Counted from the stretch's first letter, positions 1 through 9,299 are shown. The stretch: DNA of 64,000 nucleotides from Chitinophaga lutea (GCF_003813775.1 NZ_RPDH01000002.1:62001-126000); one strand, 5' to 3'. The notes: generated by a model not told the origin, from the sequence alone. Numbers and translations: made by a program.

Positions 1-13
1 AAAGGTGCGAAGG

Positions 14-42
14 TTTCATGTCTGAACTTTGGTATAACTTTG
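14..42 (+). promoter_or_regulatory. Candidate promoter for the AraC gene
   Basis: TAACTTTG at 35-42 matches the Bacteroidota -7 consensus TAnnTTTG exactly. A weak TTTC at 14-17 could be the -33 element, with a 17-bp spacer. The ATG at 67 lies 24 nt downstream, which leaves room for a short leader. This is a motif match only. Confidence 0.45.
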
Positions 43-66
43 GGCTTATTTTGTAATATTCAAGGA

Positions 67-936
67 ATGACGATACAGCACCTCTTCAAACCGTTTGAAA
101 TAGAACATTTCGAAGTCGACTCCTGCCCGTGCAAGATTCACAAGCACACTTTTTTCGAAATCACTTATATCCTCAAAGGGGAGGGCACCTACTATATCAA
201 CGGCAACAAGTTCAGCTTCAAAGCGAATGATCTTTTTCTGATCATGCCGGACACGGAGCATTACACCCGGTTGAAGATGACCTCGGGCTTCCTGTTCATC
301 CGCTTCAACAATATTTACCTCCAGGCGCAGCAGGCTTCCGGCCGGCAGTACAGCGACCTGGGCGAATGGATACAGAAGCTGGAATACATTCTCGAGAACG
401 GCCACCCTCTGCGTGGCCCGGTGAACCTGCACGACGGCGACCAGCCGCTCGTCCAAGCCGTGTGCGAGGCCATCCTGCAGGGGCAGCACGCCCAGCAGGT
501 GCTGCAAAAGGAACTGACGCAACAGCTGATCAATACCCTCATCACGGTAGTGGCACGCAACGTCGCCCTGTTCAACCTGCAGCCCGAAGGGCAGCCGCAG
601 GCCGGGCGAGACATCCTGCACTACATCCACCAGCACATTTACGAACCGGAAAAACTCAAAGCGGAAAATATCGCGGCGCATTTTAACATCTCGCTCAACT
701 ACGTCAGCGAATATTTCAAAAAACATGCGCAGGGCGGCATGCAGCAATACATCATCAACTACAAACTCTCCCTCATCGAAATCCGCCTGCGGCACAGCGA
801 TATGCGGCTGAATGAGATCGCCGGGGAATTCGGGTTTACGGACGAAAGCCACTTCACCAAAACCTTCAAAAAACACAAAGGCGTCAGCCCTTCCGCATAC
901 CGGAAAGGACTGGAGAAAGAGACGCCGGTAAATTGA
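67..936 (+). CDS. AraC family transcriptional regulator
   Basis: This is a cytoplasmic DNA-binding regulator of 289 residues. The N-terminal ~140 residues form a cupin-like sensory domain (HKHTFFEITYILKGEGTYY, then a FKANDLFLIMPDTEH stretch). The C-terminal ~100 residues carry the double helix-turn-helix of the AraC family: ENIAAHFNISLNYVSEYFKK, then LNEIAGEFGFTDESHFTKTF, ending in GVSPSAYRK. I chose ATG 67 over the in-frame TTG at 40 because the latter overlaps the -7 promoter match and the family normally starts close to the cupin. It is transcribed towards the minus-strand gene at 1095-1499, with a shared terminator between them. The inducer cannot be read from sequence; such regulators often respond to sugars. 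Confidence 0.9.
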   Translation: MTIQHLFKPFEIEHFEVDSCPCKIHKHTFFEITYILKGEGTYYINGNKFSFKANDLFLIMPDTEHYTRLKMTSGFLFIRFNNIYLQAQQASGRQYSDLGEWIQKLEYILENGHPLRGPVNLHDGDQPLVQAVCEAILQGQHAQQVLQKELTQQLINTLITVVARNVALFNLQPEGQPQAGRDILHYIHQHIYEPEKLKAENIAAHFNISLNYVSEYFKKHAQGGMQQYIINYKLSLIEIRLRHSDMRLNEIAGEFGFTDESHFTKTFKKHKGVSPSAYRKGLEKETPVN

Positions 937-1041
937 AGCGGAATTTCCAGCCAGACGCACTCGCCGGATGCGGCAGGGATGTCACCTGCCGGCATGCTGC
1001 GGACGGACGGATGCCGGGAATAGTTTTTAACTGATTCAATA

Positions 1042-1072
1042 GAAAAAGGGGAACATTGCGTTCCCCTTTTTC
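1042..1072. terminator. Bidirectional intrinsic terminator between convergent genes
   Basis: There is a perfect 13-bp inverted repeat (1042-1054 and 1060-1072) with a 5-nt loop, ATTGC. The stem ends in A and T runs, so it can serve both the AraC gene and the convergent gene ending at 1095. Confidence 0.85.
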
Positions 1073-1094
1073 TGTAACAAATGTTCCGGGTAAC

Positions 1095-1499
1095 TTAATA
1101 AGCCCACACCAGGATGTTGATCGGCGTGGCGCCGCCCGCCGCGATCCATGTTTCGGATCCCATCACGGTGCGCTCCTGCCCGTTGGAGCTGGCTTTGATG
1201 ATGAACTGCGACATCACCTCCACTGCATATTCCCCGTCGGGAATGCTGGTGGCAAAGGGCAGGTCTTCGCCCGCGGGCTCACCGAATACAGGCGATTGAT
1301 AGACCACCGCGCCGGTGCTGATGTTCTTTACCTTCACGAGGAACTGACCGGCAGGCGGTGAATAGCCGGGTTTCACGGCCACGGTGAAATTGTTAAAGAC
1401 GGCTTTTTTTCCAGAAGCGGCATTCCTGCCGAAAGGGGACAAAAAAAGGGCGAGGCATGCGCACAGCGCCAGCATACGTACTACATTGCGACGTTTCAT
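1095..1499 (-). CDS. Small secreted protein of unknown function
   Basis: The product has about 134 residues when begun at ATG 1499 (MKRRNVVRMLALCACLALFL). That start gives a basic n-region and hydrophobic h-region typical of a Sec signal peptide; the longer open frame to 1583 adds 28 residues with no export signal at its start. The mature part looks all-beta (a VKVKNISTGAVVYQS stretch, then IPDGEYAVEVMSQFIIK) and resembles small Ig or transthyretin-like folds, but I recognise no named family. It stands alone, ends at the terminator at 1042-1072, and is probably periplasmic or surface-associated. Confidence 0.65.
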   Translation of the reverse strand: MKRRNVVRMLALCACLALFLSPFGRNAASGKKAVFNNFTVAVKPGYSPPAGQFLVKVKNISTGAVVYQSPVFGEPAGEDLPFATSIPDGEYAVEVMSQFIIKASSNGQERTVMGSETWIAAGGATPINILVWAY

Positions 1500-1664
1500 G
1501 TGTGGGTGATTTTTAGGTAAAACAAAAATGAAGAGGGTTGAATACATATTTCCGGCCCACGTCTGGTCCGGGTATTTGTTCACTGTGTTATCTGGTTTAA
1601 GGGTTACCGGGCGCTTTCATAGTCTTTGCACTGAATAAATATAAGGATAAGTTTTTGAAATAAA

Positions 1665-1686
1665 AAAGGGGGCCAAAGCCCCCTTT
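1665..1686 (-). terminator. Terminator of the SusCD operon 1720-7109
   Basis: A 9-bp inverted repeat (1665-1673 and 1678-1686) with loop CAAA is followed on the minus strand by a run of T. It lies 33 nt beyond the stop of the F5/8 type C gene. Confidence 0.8.
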
Positions 1687-1719
1687 ACGTTGTGTTAAAT
1701 ATACGACAGTACTACTAAG

Positions 1720-2244
1720 CTATTTGCTGGCGAACGCCTCTATTTCGGCGATGAATGCATTTTTCACCGGCCCTTCGAGTGCAGTCAGCTTCAGGTAACG
1801 GACGGCCGTGGCAGACAATACCGGGAAGCTCTGCGCGGTTCTGGTAGCGCCCACAAACGTGAGATTATCCGCAAGCGGTATCCAGTTACTACCGTCAACG
1901 CTGCCTTCGATTTTGAACTTCGCCATGCCGTTGGCATTGTTCTGGCGGGCGGTCACTTCCACAGACACCAGTTTGATAGCCGTTTTCATATCGATGTTCA
2001 CCCAGTGCGGGTAAGGCGGGTTAGTAGTGGAATAATTGGAATGCCAGTAGGTGGTGAGCACCCCATCGAGCACTTTGGATGCGCCGGCCTGTTCCGCGGT
2101 GGTTTCTTCGCTGGAGGCGGTGGCCGTCCAGGCGCTGCGGTCTGCCTTGATCACGGTGCTTTTGTCCTTGAAAGTCACTACTTCCGCTTTGCCGCATGCG
2201 GCCAGTATCACGGCGGTGAGCAGGATATATATGTTGCTTTTCAT
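1720..2244 (-). CDS. Discoidin (F5/8 type C) domain lipoprotein
   Basis: This is a predicted outer-membrane lipoprotein of 174 residues. The signal peptide ends in the lipobox ILAAC (Cys17). Residues ~35-172 form an F5/8 type C (CBM32-like) carbohydrate-binding fold, seen in the ASSEE, KVLDGVLTTYWHS, HWVNIDM, FKIEGSVDGSNWI and VRYLKLTAL blocks. It starts 5 bp after the SusD gene in the same operon. Proteins in this slot are usually surface glycan-binding proteins that help SusC/SusD capture their substrate, so a SusE/F-like role is the natural inference. The ligand is unknown. Confidence 0.85.
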   Translation of the reverse strand: MKSNIYILLTAVILAACGKAEVVTFKDKSTVIKADRSAWTATASSEETTAEQAGASKVLDGVLTTYWHSNYSTTNPPYPHWVNIDMKTAIKLVSVEVTARQNNANGMAKFKIEGSVDGSNWIPLADNLTFVGATRTAQSFPVLSATAVRYLKLTALEGPVKNAFIAEIEAFASK

Positions 2245-2249
2245 GTTGC

Positions 2250-3773
2250 TTACGGATTTTGAGTGAGGTTAGGATTTACCAGCCTTTCGCGGTTGGGGAT
2301 GAAAAAGATCACCCGGTTGTCTGTCGGCGGCACGGTTTGCGTGATGTTGGTGGACGGTGTGTTGTTCAGGGAGTGTGTGCCGGGATAATTTCTTTCCAGC
2401 GGGCGGTTGTTCCTGAACAGGTCGTACGCGCGGTGGCCTTCAAAAGCCAGCTCCAGCCTGCGTTCGTCGATCACCACGTCCAGCGCGGTTTTACCGGCGA
2501 GGGCGATGCTGGCCACTGTATGCAGCGCCGCGCCGCTGAGGCCTGCGCGGGTACGCAGCATATTCACATCGTCGAGTGCCGGTTGTACCTGCCCGGTTTT
2601 GGCGTAGGCTTCCGCGCGGATGAGGTACATTTCGGCGAGGCGCAGGTAAACGGGGCTACTGAGGTTGGTGAGCCCTTCCTGGTAGTTGTACTTGTTGATG
2701 TAATACATCGGTGTATTGGGCACCAGGCGGGTGTTCATGCGCACGTTGGGCGCAGGCACCGGGTAAGGCCAGGCGAGTACCGGGCCGGCGTTGGTGTATG
2801 GCGAAATGAACGCGTGGCGCATGTCTGCAGGCTGCTGATCCAGGAAATCGACGAACTGTTTGGAGGCATAGATCTCGCCCCAGCCGGTCTGTCCCTGGCC
2901 GCCTTCGCTGTAGTACATGGAGCCGATGGCGCTGAAGTCGCGGTTCTCGGTTTTGATGTGGCGGATGCAGAAGATGGTTTCTTTATTGTCTTCCGGCACA
3001 CCGCGGAAATAGTTGCGGTACGCATCGCCCTGCTGCAAGGCATAGCGGGGAGAAGTGATCACCTTGTTGGCGAACTCGATGGCTTTGGCGTTGTCTTCTT
3101 TATAGAGATACACGCGGCTGAGCAATGCCCAGGCCACTTCTTTGGACGCGAAGTTGTTGTTTTTGTTTTCCGTCATCAGTTCCGCGGCCTTGGTGAGGTC
3201 GGCGATCACCTGGTCGTACACGGCTTTCACCGTAGCGCGGGCGGGGAATTCCTCTTCTGTGGTTTCCGTCACGATGGGTACGGCGTCGCCTGCGCCCTGT
3301 CCCTGCGGATAGGGGCGGCCGAATACGCGCACCAGGTTGAAGTAGATCATGGCGCGGAGGTAAAGGTTTTCACCTTTCAGCTGGCGCAGGGCCGGGCTGG
3401 CATCGTCTTTCACGAAACGGATCACCTTGTTGGCGGAGTTCACCACGAAATAGGATTGCTGCCATACGGCATTCACGTGGCTCATGTCTACCAGGTGTGT
3501 ATAACGGTAGGCATTGCTCAAGGCATCAGACGACGTCTGGCCCTGTGCGATGTTATCGCTCTGGTACTCGGTGAGGAAGTGGATGCTGCGCACGTAGTTG
3601 GGATTCTTCAGTACCGCGTAAGTGCCGATGGTGGCAGACTTCACGTCGTCCGCGTTGCTGAGCGCCGCGTCTTCGTTTTTGGCGGTAGATGGTTCGTAGT
3701 ATTTTTTGCAGGCTACTGTGGCGCTGAGTAAAGTACAGCTGAGCAGTAGCGCGATGATATTGGTAGATTTCAT
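2250..3773 (-). CDS. SusD/RagB family nutrient-binding lipoprotein
   Basis: This is a surface lipoprotein that forms the lid of the SusC channel and binds glycan. The 507-residue product has a signal peptide with lipobox TVAC (followed by KKYYEP), TPR-like helices (LKGENLYLRAMIYFNLVRVFG, typical of SusD) and the C-terminal block YLRLAEMYLIRAEAYAKTGQ with IDERRLELAFEGHRAYDLFR. These are the hallmarks of the SusD/RagB family at its usual length. It follows the SusC gene by 12 bp and precedes the discoidin lipoprotein by 5 bp, so the three are co-transcribed. Expression is probably under the upstream sigma/FecR pair. The substrate cannot be deduced. Confidence 0.95.
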   Translation of the reverse strand: MKSTNIIALLLSCTLLSATVACKKYYEPSTAKNEDAALSNADDVKSATIGTYAVLKNPNYVRSIHFLTEYQSDNIAQGQTSSDALSNAYRYTHLVDMSHVNAVWQQSYFVVNSANKVIRFVKDDASPALRQLKGENLYLRAMIYFNLVRVFGRPYPQGQGAGDAVPIVTETTEEEFPARATVKAVYDQVIADLTKAAELMTENKNNNFASKEVAWALLSRVYLYKEDNAKAIEFANKVITSPRYALQQGDAYRNYFRGVPEDNKETIFCIRHIKTENRDFSAIGSMYYSEGGQGQTGWGEIYASKQFVDFLDQQPADMRHAFISPYTNAGPVLAWPYPVPAPNVRMNTRLVPNTPMYYINKYNYQEGLTNLSSPVYLRLAEMYLIRAEAYAKTGQVQPALDDVNMLRTRAGLSGAALHTVASIALAGKTALDVVIDERRLELAFEGHRAYDLFRNNRPLERNYPGTHSLNNTPSTNITQTVPPTDNRVIFFIPNRERLVNPNLTQNP

Positions 3774-3785
3774 GTGTTGCTGTTT

Positions 3786-6700
3786 TTAAAACCCGATGTT
3801 AACGCCCAGGAGGAATTTTTTGCTGATAGGATATTTGGTGCCGGAAACGCCTTTGGTGGCGCCGCCTGATGTTACGAAGCTCACTTCAGGATCCATGCCG
3901 GAGAAGTTCGTGCCCGTCCACAGGTTATCGCCGCTGAGGAATACCCGTGCCGTGCCGATCTTCAGCCTTTGTAGCAAAGATTCCGGGATGTTGTAGCCCA
4001 GTGTTACGTTGCGCAGGCGGATGTAGCTGCCGTCTTCAAGGAAACGGGAGCTGGGCTCGTTGGCCGCTTTGTTACCGCCCAGCAAGGGTTTGGGATGGGT
4101 GGCAATGTCGCCGGGTTTGCTCCAGCGGCTCCATCCTTCGGCCAGCACCATCTGGTTGTAGCTGTCGTACAGCCCGTCGGAGTCAAAGAACTGGCGTGAG
4201 CTGTTGAACACCTGGTTGCCTTTCACGAAGTTGAAGAAGGCGCTCAGCGTGAAACCTTTGTAGCTGAAGGTGTTCAGGAAGCCGCCGGTGAATTTGGGTG
4301 CGGATGAAGTGCCGGTGTATTGCAGGGTGGCTGCGTTGTAAGAATTGGTGTAGGTCAGGTAGGTTTTACCGCTCGCATCGGTGATGATTTTTTCCCAGAG
4401 GGGATCGCCTGTGGCGGGGTCAACACCTGCCCAGATGCGCATATACCACTTGTCCATATCTTCTCCCAGGCCCACGGGCTGGTTGGTGCCGGGGGAACCG
4501 AACTTGTCGTTGCCGTTGAGTTTGGTCACCTTGTTCCTGTTCAGCGCCAGGTTGAAGCTGGTTTCCCATTTGAATTCGCCTACGAGGTTGCGGGTGTTGA
4601 GCGTAAACTCGACACCGCGGTTACGCATGGAACCGATGTTCTGCATGATGTTGGCATAACCGCTGGTGAGCGGCAGGGGCTTCAGCATCAGCAGGGAGCG
4701 CGCCTGTTTGTCGTACACATCCACATTCAGGTCGATGCGTTTGAACAGGCTGATGTCGAGACCGATGTTGTTGACGCGGATCTTTTCCCAGGTGAGGTCG
4801 AGGTTGGCTTTCTGTGAAGGGTAGGAGCCTGCCAGGCCGGCGTAGGAAGCGCTCTGGTCGTACACGTACAGGCCAAGGCTCTGGTAGTTCGCGGTGGGCG
4901 GGTTACCAACGGTACCGTGGCTGCCGCGGATCTTCAGGAAGGTGATCACGGGGTGGCCGCTCAGGAACTGCTCGTTGCTCAGGATCCAGGAGGCGCCCAA
5001 TTGGTAGAAGTTACCGCCGGGGTTGTTGTTCCCGAACTTGGAGGAGATATCCCTTACGAAGGAAGCGAGGAAGAAATAGCGGTTGTTGAAGTTGTAATCC
5101 GCCTGCGCCAGCCATTTGGTGAAGCTGTATTCATCACGGCCGCCGGTGGGTGTGGTTTTGGCTTCGGTGGCGGTGCTCATCGCCGTCATGCCCGCAGGCA
5201 GGCCGCGGCCGCTGATGGCGTTGTCGTCATAATAATATTTTTCCGCTTCCACCACACCGAGCACGCTCAGGTTATGATCGCCGAAGTTGTTCTCATACCG
5301 CAGGCGGTTGGAACTGAGCAGGGTGTTGCTGAAACGGGTGTTGTGCTGCAGCAGCCCCTTGTCGGCGGTACCCTCCTTGGAGCGCTGGTCGAAATATTCG
5401 GTGGATTTGTAGTTCCAGATGCTGGCCCTGTTGTAAGTAGACAGTGTGATGTGTTTGGTGATGGCATAGTCGAGGTTCAGGTCGCCGTTGAAGGTCATCC
5501 CGCGGTTGAAACTCTGGTTGTACTGGAGGGAATGCACAAAGTTATGCTGTTCCCGGCCCAGCCAGCCGGTGCCGCTGCCGAAACGGGGCGTGCCGTCCGC
5601 ATTGTACGGCTTGTCCCAGGGCAGGTAGGTATAAGCGCCATACAGCGTGCTGCTGTGGTGGTTGTTATTTTTCACGTAGTCGCCGTTCAGCAGTACCGTC
5701 ATCTTGATCTTGTCGGTCAGCTTATGGATGATGTTGGTGCGGAAGTTATAGCTGGTTTTGCTGTTGGTGAGCAGGGTGCCTTCTTCCTTGTAGTAGTTGC
5801 CGGACACATAGAATTGCGTTTTTTCGCTGCCACCGGAGGCGGAGAGGGTGTAGCTCTGCGTCATGGCGCGGCGGAACGCAATGTCCTGCCAGTCGGTATC
5901 CGTTTTCAACACGGTATCCGGTCGGTTGGTGAATGTTTTCTGGTAGTCGTACAGCTGCTGCGAGTTCATGAGTTTGAACTTGCCGTTGTTGGCTTCATTG
6001 TAACCCACGACGGTATTGAGCTCTATCCGGGTTTTGCCGGCTTTGCCCTGGCGGGTGGTGACGATGATCACACCGTTGGCGGCGCGGCTGCCGTAAAGAC
6101 CGGTAGCGGCGGCGTCTTTGAGGATGGTTACGGATTCCACGTCGTTGGGGTTGAAGGTGCCGCCGATGTTACCGTCTACCACGATGAGTGGCGAGATGCC
6201 GGCCGCAAGGGTACCCTGACCGCGGATCACGATATTGGCGCCGGCCACGGGGTCGCCGGTGGGCGCGCTTACCACCACGCCGGATGCTTTACCCTGCAGC
6301 AGGCTGTTGAGGTTGTTGGAGGTCACGTCGCGCAGTTTTTCGCGCGATACGGTGGCTACCGCACTGGAGAGGTATTTGACGTTGCGGGAGGAATACCCCA
6401 CTACGGTTACGCCTTCAATGTCTTTGGTAGCGGGCGTGAGCTGGAGGTTGATGGCGCCCTGGCCTTTGATGGCCACTTCGCGGGTTTCGAACCCGATATA
6501 GGAAATCACCAGGTGCGCATCGTCCGGCACGTTGGAGAGGCTGAACACACCGTCTGAATTGGTGGTGGTGCCCTTGGGGGAGCCCTTCACCTTAACGGAC
6601 ACGCCCGGCAGCGGAACGCCCCGGTCGTCTGTAATACGCCCGTTCACGGTCACCGGCGGCGGCATGTCCGGCAATACCTCCATCGGTTTACGGGAGATGA

Positions 6701-7109
6701 TGATCACTTTGTCTTCGATGGAATAATCCAGCTGCTGCCCCTGCAGCACGGTGCGCAGGAAGGTTTCCAGCGGCTGGTCTTTGGCCTGCACGTTGATGTT
6801 GGCCCCGTCGCGCAGGATGCCTTTGTTGTAAAAAAATACATACCCCGTCTGTTGTTTGACAACGGCGAATACTTTGGAGAGGGGCACCTCTTTACCGGTA
6901 AAGGTGATGGTCTGTGAATGCGTTTTAGCGCTCACATGCATACAGACGGCAAAGAGGAAAACGGTAGTAATTTTCATCGCGTTCACGATTGTAGTTAGGC
7001 AAGGCCGCCGGGATGTTGCCGGCAAAGTCCTCACTGTGCTTAGATGTTTGGTTGCGGCCCTATGCGCAAGGCAATAGAAGGCATACTTACAAAAAGCCAG
7101 GAAATTCAT
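3786..7109 (-). CDS. SusC/RagA TonB-dependent transporter with STN signalling domain
   Basis: This outer-membrane transporter imports oligosaccharides using TonB energy and signals substrate presence inward. The order is: signal region, STN domain (ITFTGKEVPLSKVFAVVKQ to DKVIIISRK), carboxypeptidase-regulatory-like domain (VNGRITDDRGVPLPGVSVKV), TonB plug (LLQGKASGVVVSAPTGDP, VVDGNIGGTFNPNDVESV, GLYGSRAANGVIIVTT) and a long beta-barrel ending in an aromatic residue. The STN domain is what FecR-type anti-sigma factors contact, and such a FecR lies just upstream. ATG 7109 gives 1107 residues; ATG 6977 (MKITTVFLFAVCMHVSA) starts right at the hydrophobic signal. N-terminal extensions of this kind are common in related receptors, so I keep 7109 but the start is uncertain. 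Confidence 0.93.
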   Translation of the reverse strand: MNFLAFCKYAFYCLAHRAATKHLSTVRTLPATSRRPCLTTIVNAMKITTVFLFAVCMHVSAKTHSQTITFTGKEVPLSKVFAVVKQQTGYVFFYNKGILRDGANINVQAKDQPLETFLRTVLQGQQLDYSIEDKVIIISRKPMEVLPDMPPPVTVNGRITDDRGVPLPGVSVKVKGSPKGTTTNSDGVFSLSNVPDDAHLVISYIGFETREVAIKGQGAINLQLTPATKDIEGVTVVGYSSRNVKYLSSAVATVSREKLRDVTSNNLNSLLQGKASGVVVSAPTGDPVAGANIVIRGQGTLAAGISPLIVVDGNIGGTFNPNDVESVTILKDAAATGLYGSRAANGVIIVTTRQGKAGKTRIELNTVVGYNEANNGKFKLMNSQQLYDYQKTFTNRPDTVLKTDTDWQDIAFRRAMTQSYTLSASGGSEKTQFYVSGNYYKEEGTLLTNSKTSYNFRTNIIHKLTDKIKMTVLLNGDYVKNNNHHSSTLYGAYTYLPWDKPYNADGTPRFGSGTGWLGREQHNFVHSLQYNQSFNRGMTFNGDLNLDYAITKHITLSTYNRASIWNYKSTEYFDQRSKEGTADKGLLQHNTRFSNTLLSSNRLRYENNFGDHNLSVLGVVEAEKYYYDDNAISGRGLPAGMTAMSTATEAKTTPTGGRDEYSFTKWLAQADYNFNNRYFFLASFVRDISSKFGNNNPGGNFYQLGASWILSNEQFLSGHPVITFLKIRGSHGTVGNPPTANYQSLGLYVYDQSASYAGLAGSYPSQKANLDLTWEKIRVNNIGLDISLFKRIDLNVDVYDKQARSLLMLKPLPLTSGYANIMQNIGSMRNRGVEFTLNTRNLVGEFKWETSFNLALNRNKVTKLNGNDKFGSPGTNQPVGLGEDMDKWYMRIWAGVDPATGDPLWEKIITDASGKTYLTYTNSYNAATLQYTGTSSAPKFTGGFLNTFSYKGFTLSAFFNFVKGNQVFNSSRQFFDSDGLYDSYNQMVLAEGWSRWSKPGDIATHPKPLLGGNKAANEPSSRFLEDGSYIRLRNVTLGYNIPESLLQRLKIGTARVFLSGDNLWTGTNFSGMDPEVSFVTSGGATKGVSGTKYPISKKFLLGVNIGF

Positions 7110-7181
7110 ACTTTTGTAAAGGTTTAGGTTGATTAAAAATGTAGTCTTTAGCCAGACAGTTTTTGAGACCTGAATTTTATG

Positions 7182-7208
7182 CAGGGAAGTGGTGCAAACA
7201 CTTCCCTG
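7182..7208. terminator. Hairpin between fecR-like and susC-like genes
   Basis: There is a perfect 10-bp inverted repeat (7182-7191 and 7199-7208) with a 7-nt loop. The T run follows on the plus strand (7209-7213), so as a canonical terminator it would act on antisense transcripts. On the minus strand, the direction of both flanking genes, the tail is ATAAAATT, so it would at most attenuate read-through from the FecR gene into SusC or stabilise an mRNA end. Confidence 0.5.
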
Positions 7209-7306
7209 TTTTTATTCAGTGGCCTATCATACAGATATCTTCATAACAAATAGTATCCTTTCACCGGCAAGGCCGGCGTATACAACGGTTTTTATGTGGT
7301 GAATAG

Positions 7307-8470
7307 TTACGGCAGTACAATGAGCCGCTGCCCTTCTTCGATTCTGAATTTTACGTCGACTTTGGTTAATATTTTAATGACTTGAGATAATTGCAGCGTG
7401 GTGGGCAGTTCTCCTTCGAACTGCTGGTCGGGGACGGTGCCTTCGTAAATGACGTCGATGTCGTACCAGCGGGAAAGCTGGCGCATCACCTCGGGCAGGC
7501 TGGCCCCATGGAAATTGAAGAAGCCGTTTTTCCAGGCCGTTACCTGATCCACGTTGGCGTGATCCAGGATGGTGACATTACCGCCTTTGTTGCTGATCTG
7601 CGCCTGCTGGCCGGGCGTCAGCACGCGGCTTTGCCCGCTGGAGCGGACGCGTACCGAGCCCTCCACGAGGGTGGTTTGAATGTTCGCTTCATCCGTGTAG
7701 GCATTGACGTTAAACTGGGTGCCCAGTACCTGTATGTCGGTTTGTTCGTTGATTTTTACGATGAATGGCCTTGCGGCGTCTTTGCTGATCTCGAAATAAG
7801 CCTCGCCCGTGATTTCCACGCGGCGCTCTTGACCGGTGAAAGCGGTGGGGTAGCGGAGAGAGGAGGCGGCATTGAGCCAAACCTTCGACCCATCGGGCAG
7901 TACCAGCTGGAACTTGCGGCCCCGGGGGGTGGTCATGGTATTAAAACTGGCTTCATCTGCGCCGGATGCTTCGTAGCTGAGGCTGCCGTTCTGGAGCACT
8001 ACCTGCGTGCCGCTCTGCTGCGCGATGACGCCGTTGCCCAATGTGTCCAGCACAATGGTCTGCCCGTTGCCCAGGGTCAGAATGGCGCCTTCTTTACCGG
8101 GCTCCACGTCGTGAGAACTGTTGTTGCCGGCCGTGATGCCGTTGCGGTTGTTTTTCTGCAAGCCATACCAGGCGCCGCCGGCAAAGCATAACACCAGTGC
8201 CGCAGCCGCGGCGGCCCACCAGCGCGACCATCCGGAAACGGGCTGGGCGGGCGACTGCCGGAAAATGTTGTCCACCATGCTGTCTTTTTCCCCGGCGCTC
8301 AATTGCCTTTCCGGCTGTAAGGAAAGCCAGGCCGCCTCCAGGGCGGGCGTCAGCTCGTCCGGGCCGGTTTTTTCCACCAGCGCGAGAAATTCTTCCTGCT
8401 CTGCGGGACTGCACTGGTTCTTCACCCAGCGGTCAAATAATTCCTGAAGTCTGGTGTCGGATGTTTGCAT
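7307..8470 (-). CDS. FecR family anti-sigma factor
   Basis: This is an inner-membrane anti-sigma factor of 387 residues. The N-terminal ~80 residues are cytoplasmic and would bind the sigma factor (RLQELFDRWVKNQCSPAEQEEF). One membrane segment (WAAAAAALVLCFAGGAWY) follows at ~residues 85-105. The periplasmic FecR domain (TTPRGRKFQLVLPDGSKVWL, FTGQERRVEITGEAYFEI, FIVKINEQTDIQVLGTQFNV) and a C-terminal DUF4974-like domain (LPEVMRQLSRWYDIDVIY) would contact the STN domain of the SusC. It lies between the sigma gene and the SusC gene, in the classic order. Confidence 0.95.
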   Translation of the reverse strand: MQTSDTRLQELFDRWVKNQCSPAEQEEFLALVEKTGPDELTPALEAAWLSLQPERQLSAGEKDSMVDNIFRQSPAQPVSGWSRWWAAAAAALVLCFAGGAWYGLQKNNRNGITAGNNSSHDVEPGKEGAILTLGNGQTIVLDTLGNGVIAQQSGTQVVLQNGSLSYEASGADEASFNTMTTPRGRKFQLVLPDGSKVWLNAASSLRYPTAFTGQERRVEITGEAYFEISKDAARPFIVKINEQTDIQVLGTQFNVNAYTDEANIQTTLVEGSVRVRSSGQSRVLTPGQQAQISNKGGNVTILDHANVDQVTAWKNGFFNFHGASLPEVMRQLSRWYDIDVIYEGTVPDQQFEGELPTTLQLSQVIKILTKVDVKFRIEEGQRLIVLP

Positions 8471-8548
8471 AATTACATTATAGGAACAACGGAAAAATAA
8501 AAAAGGGGCTACCGGGAGGGAAATTTTTTTTCTCCCCGGCGGCGCTGT

Positions 8549-9127
8549 TTAATCGAGATTCATCAGGGCGATCAATAAAAGGACGTCGAGCCGCCGGCTG
8601 ACGTATTCCATGATGGAGTGGGTGGCATAGCCGATGTATTTTTTGACCGTTTCGCGGGAAAGTTCCATTTCGGCTGCGATTTCGTGGTACTTTTTGCCCT
8701 GTTTCCGGCTCAGCAGCCATGCTTTCTGCTGTTGGGGAGGCAGCGCCCTGATCGCTTCCTCCACGATGCTCAGGCCGGCTTCTATGTCTTCCGGTTCTTC
8801 GCCGGGCTGCTGCGTCTGTTCCCAGGCACTGTGGCGTTTTTTTTCCCTGATCAGTTTTTTGAGCGCGTTCAGGGCGTGGTTACGGGAGATCACAAAAAGG
8901 TAGGTGCGGAAATTGCGGATGTTCGAGAGTGTTTCGCGGCTCATCCAGATCTGTAAAAAGATATCCTGCACCACCTCCTCGGCCATCTCTTTCGATTTGG
9001 TCAGTTGCCAGATGTAGGTGTGCAGGTAATCTGCGTAGTCATGGAACAGCTGCCGGAAGGCTTTTTCATTGCCCCGGGATACTTCCTTCAAGAGTGGTTC
9101 ACTTATTTCTACAACCTTGGTTTGCAA
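8549..9127 (-). CDS. ECF-type RNA polymerase sigma factor
   Basis: This is a 192-residue extracytoplasmic-function sigma factor. Region 2 spans LLKEVSRGNEKAFRQLFHDY through the core-binding stretch EEVVQDIFLQIWMSRETL. Region 4 includes ALPPQQQKAWLLSRKQGKKY and the helix-turn-helix EIAAEMELSRETVKKYI. It would direct RNA polymerase to the SusCD operon when FecR releases it. The start codon is TTG at 9127: no ATG lies upstream before an in-frame stop, an AAAGGGG Shine-Dalgarno-like stretch lies just upstream, and starting later would cut region 2. A weak -7-like TATGTTTA lies at 9161-9154. FecR starts 78 bp downstream. Confidence 0.93.
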   Translation of the reverse strand: MQTKVVEISEPLLKEVSRGNEKAFRQLFHDYADYLHTYIWQLTKSKEMAEEVVQDIFLQIWMSRETLSNIRNFRTYLFVISRNHALNALKKLIREKKRHSAWEQTQQPGEEPEDIEAGLSIVEEAIRALPPQQQKAWLLSRKQGKKYHEIAAEMELSRETVKKYIGYATHSIMEYVSRRLDVLLLIALMNLD

Positions 9128-9167
9128 AAGATGTCCCCTTTATTGGGTGTTTGTAAACATATCGAAA

Positions 9168-9196
9168 AAAGCCTGATGCACGCAACATCAGGCTTT
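9168..9196 (-). terminator. Terminator of the ABC exporter operon
   Basis: An 11-bp inverted repeat (9168-9178 and 9186-9196) with a 7-nt loop is followed on the minus strand by a run of T. It lies about 100 nt beyond the permease stop and just before the sigma gene promoter region, separating the two units. Confidence 0.8.
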
Positions 9197-9299
9197 AAAA
9201 TTTTACAGAAATATGTATCTGCGCGTTCCGGGCTGCCCGCCCGCGGCGCCGTGTGCGTGCCCGCGGTGATACGGGACTGACATACGGTCCGCGGCAGGT

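Noticed and set aside
2259..3731. A 490-codon plus-strand open frame
   Set aside because: It is opposite the SusD gene and has low-complexity His/Val/Gly-rich composition typical of antisense frames in GC-rich DNA. The same applies to the long frames opposite the other SusC, SusD and NagA genes.
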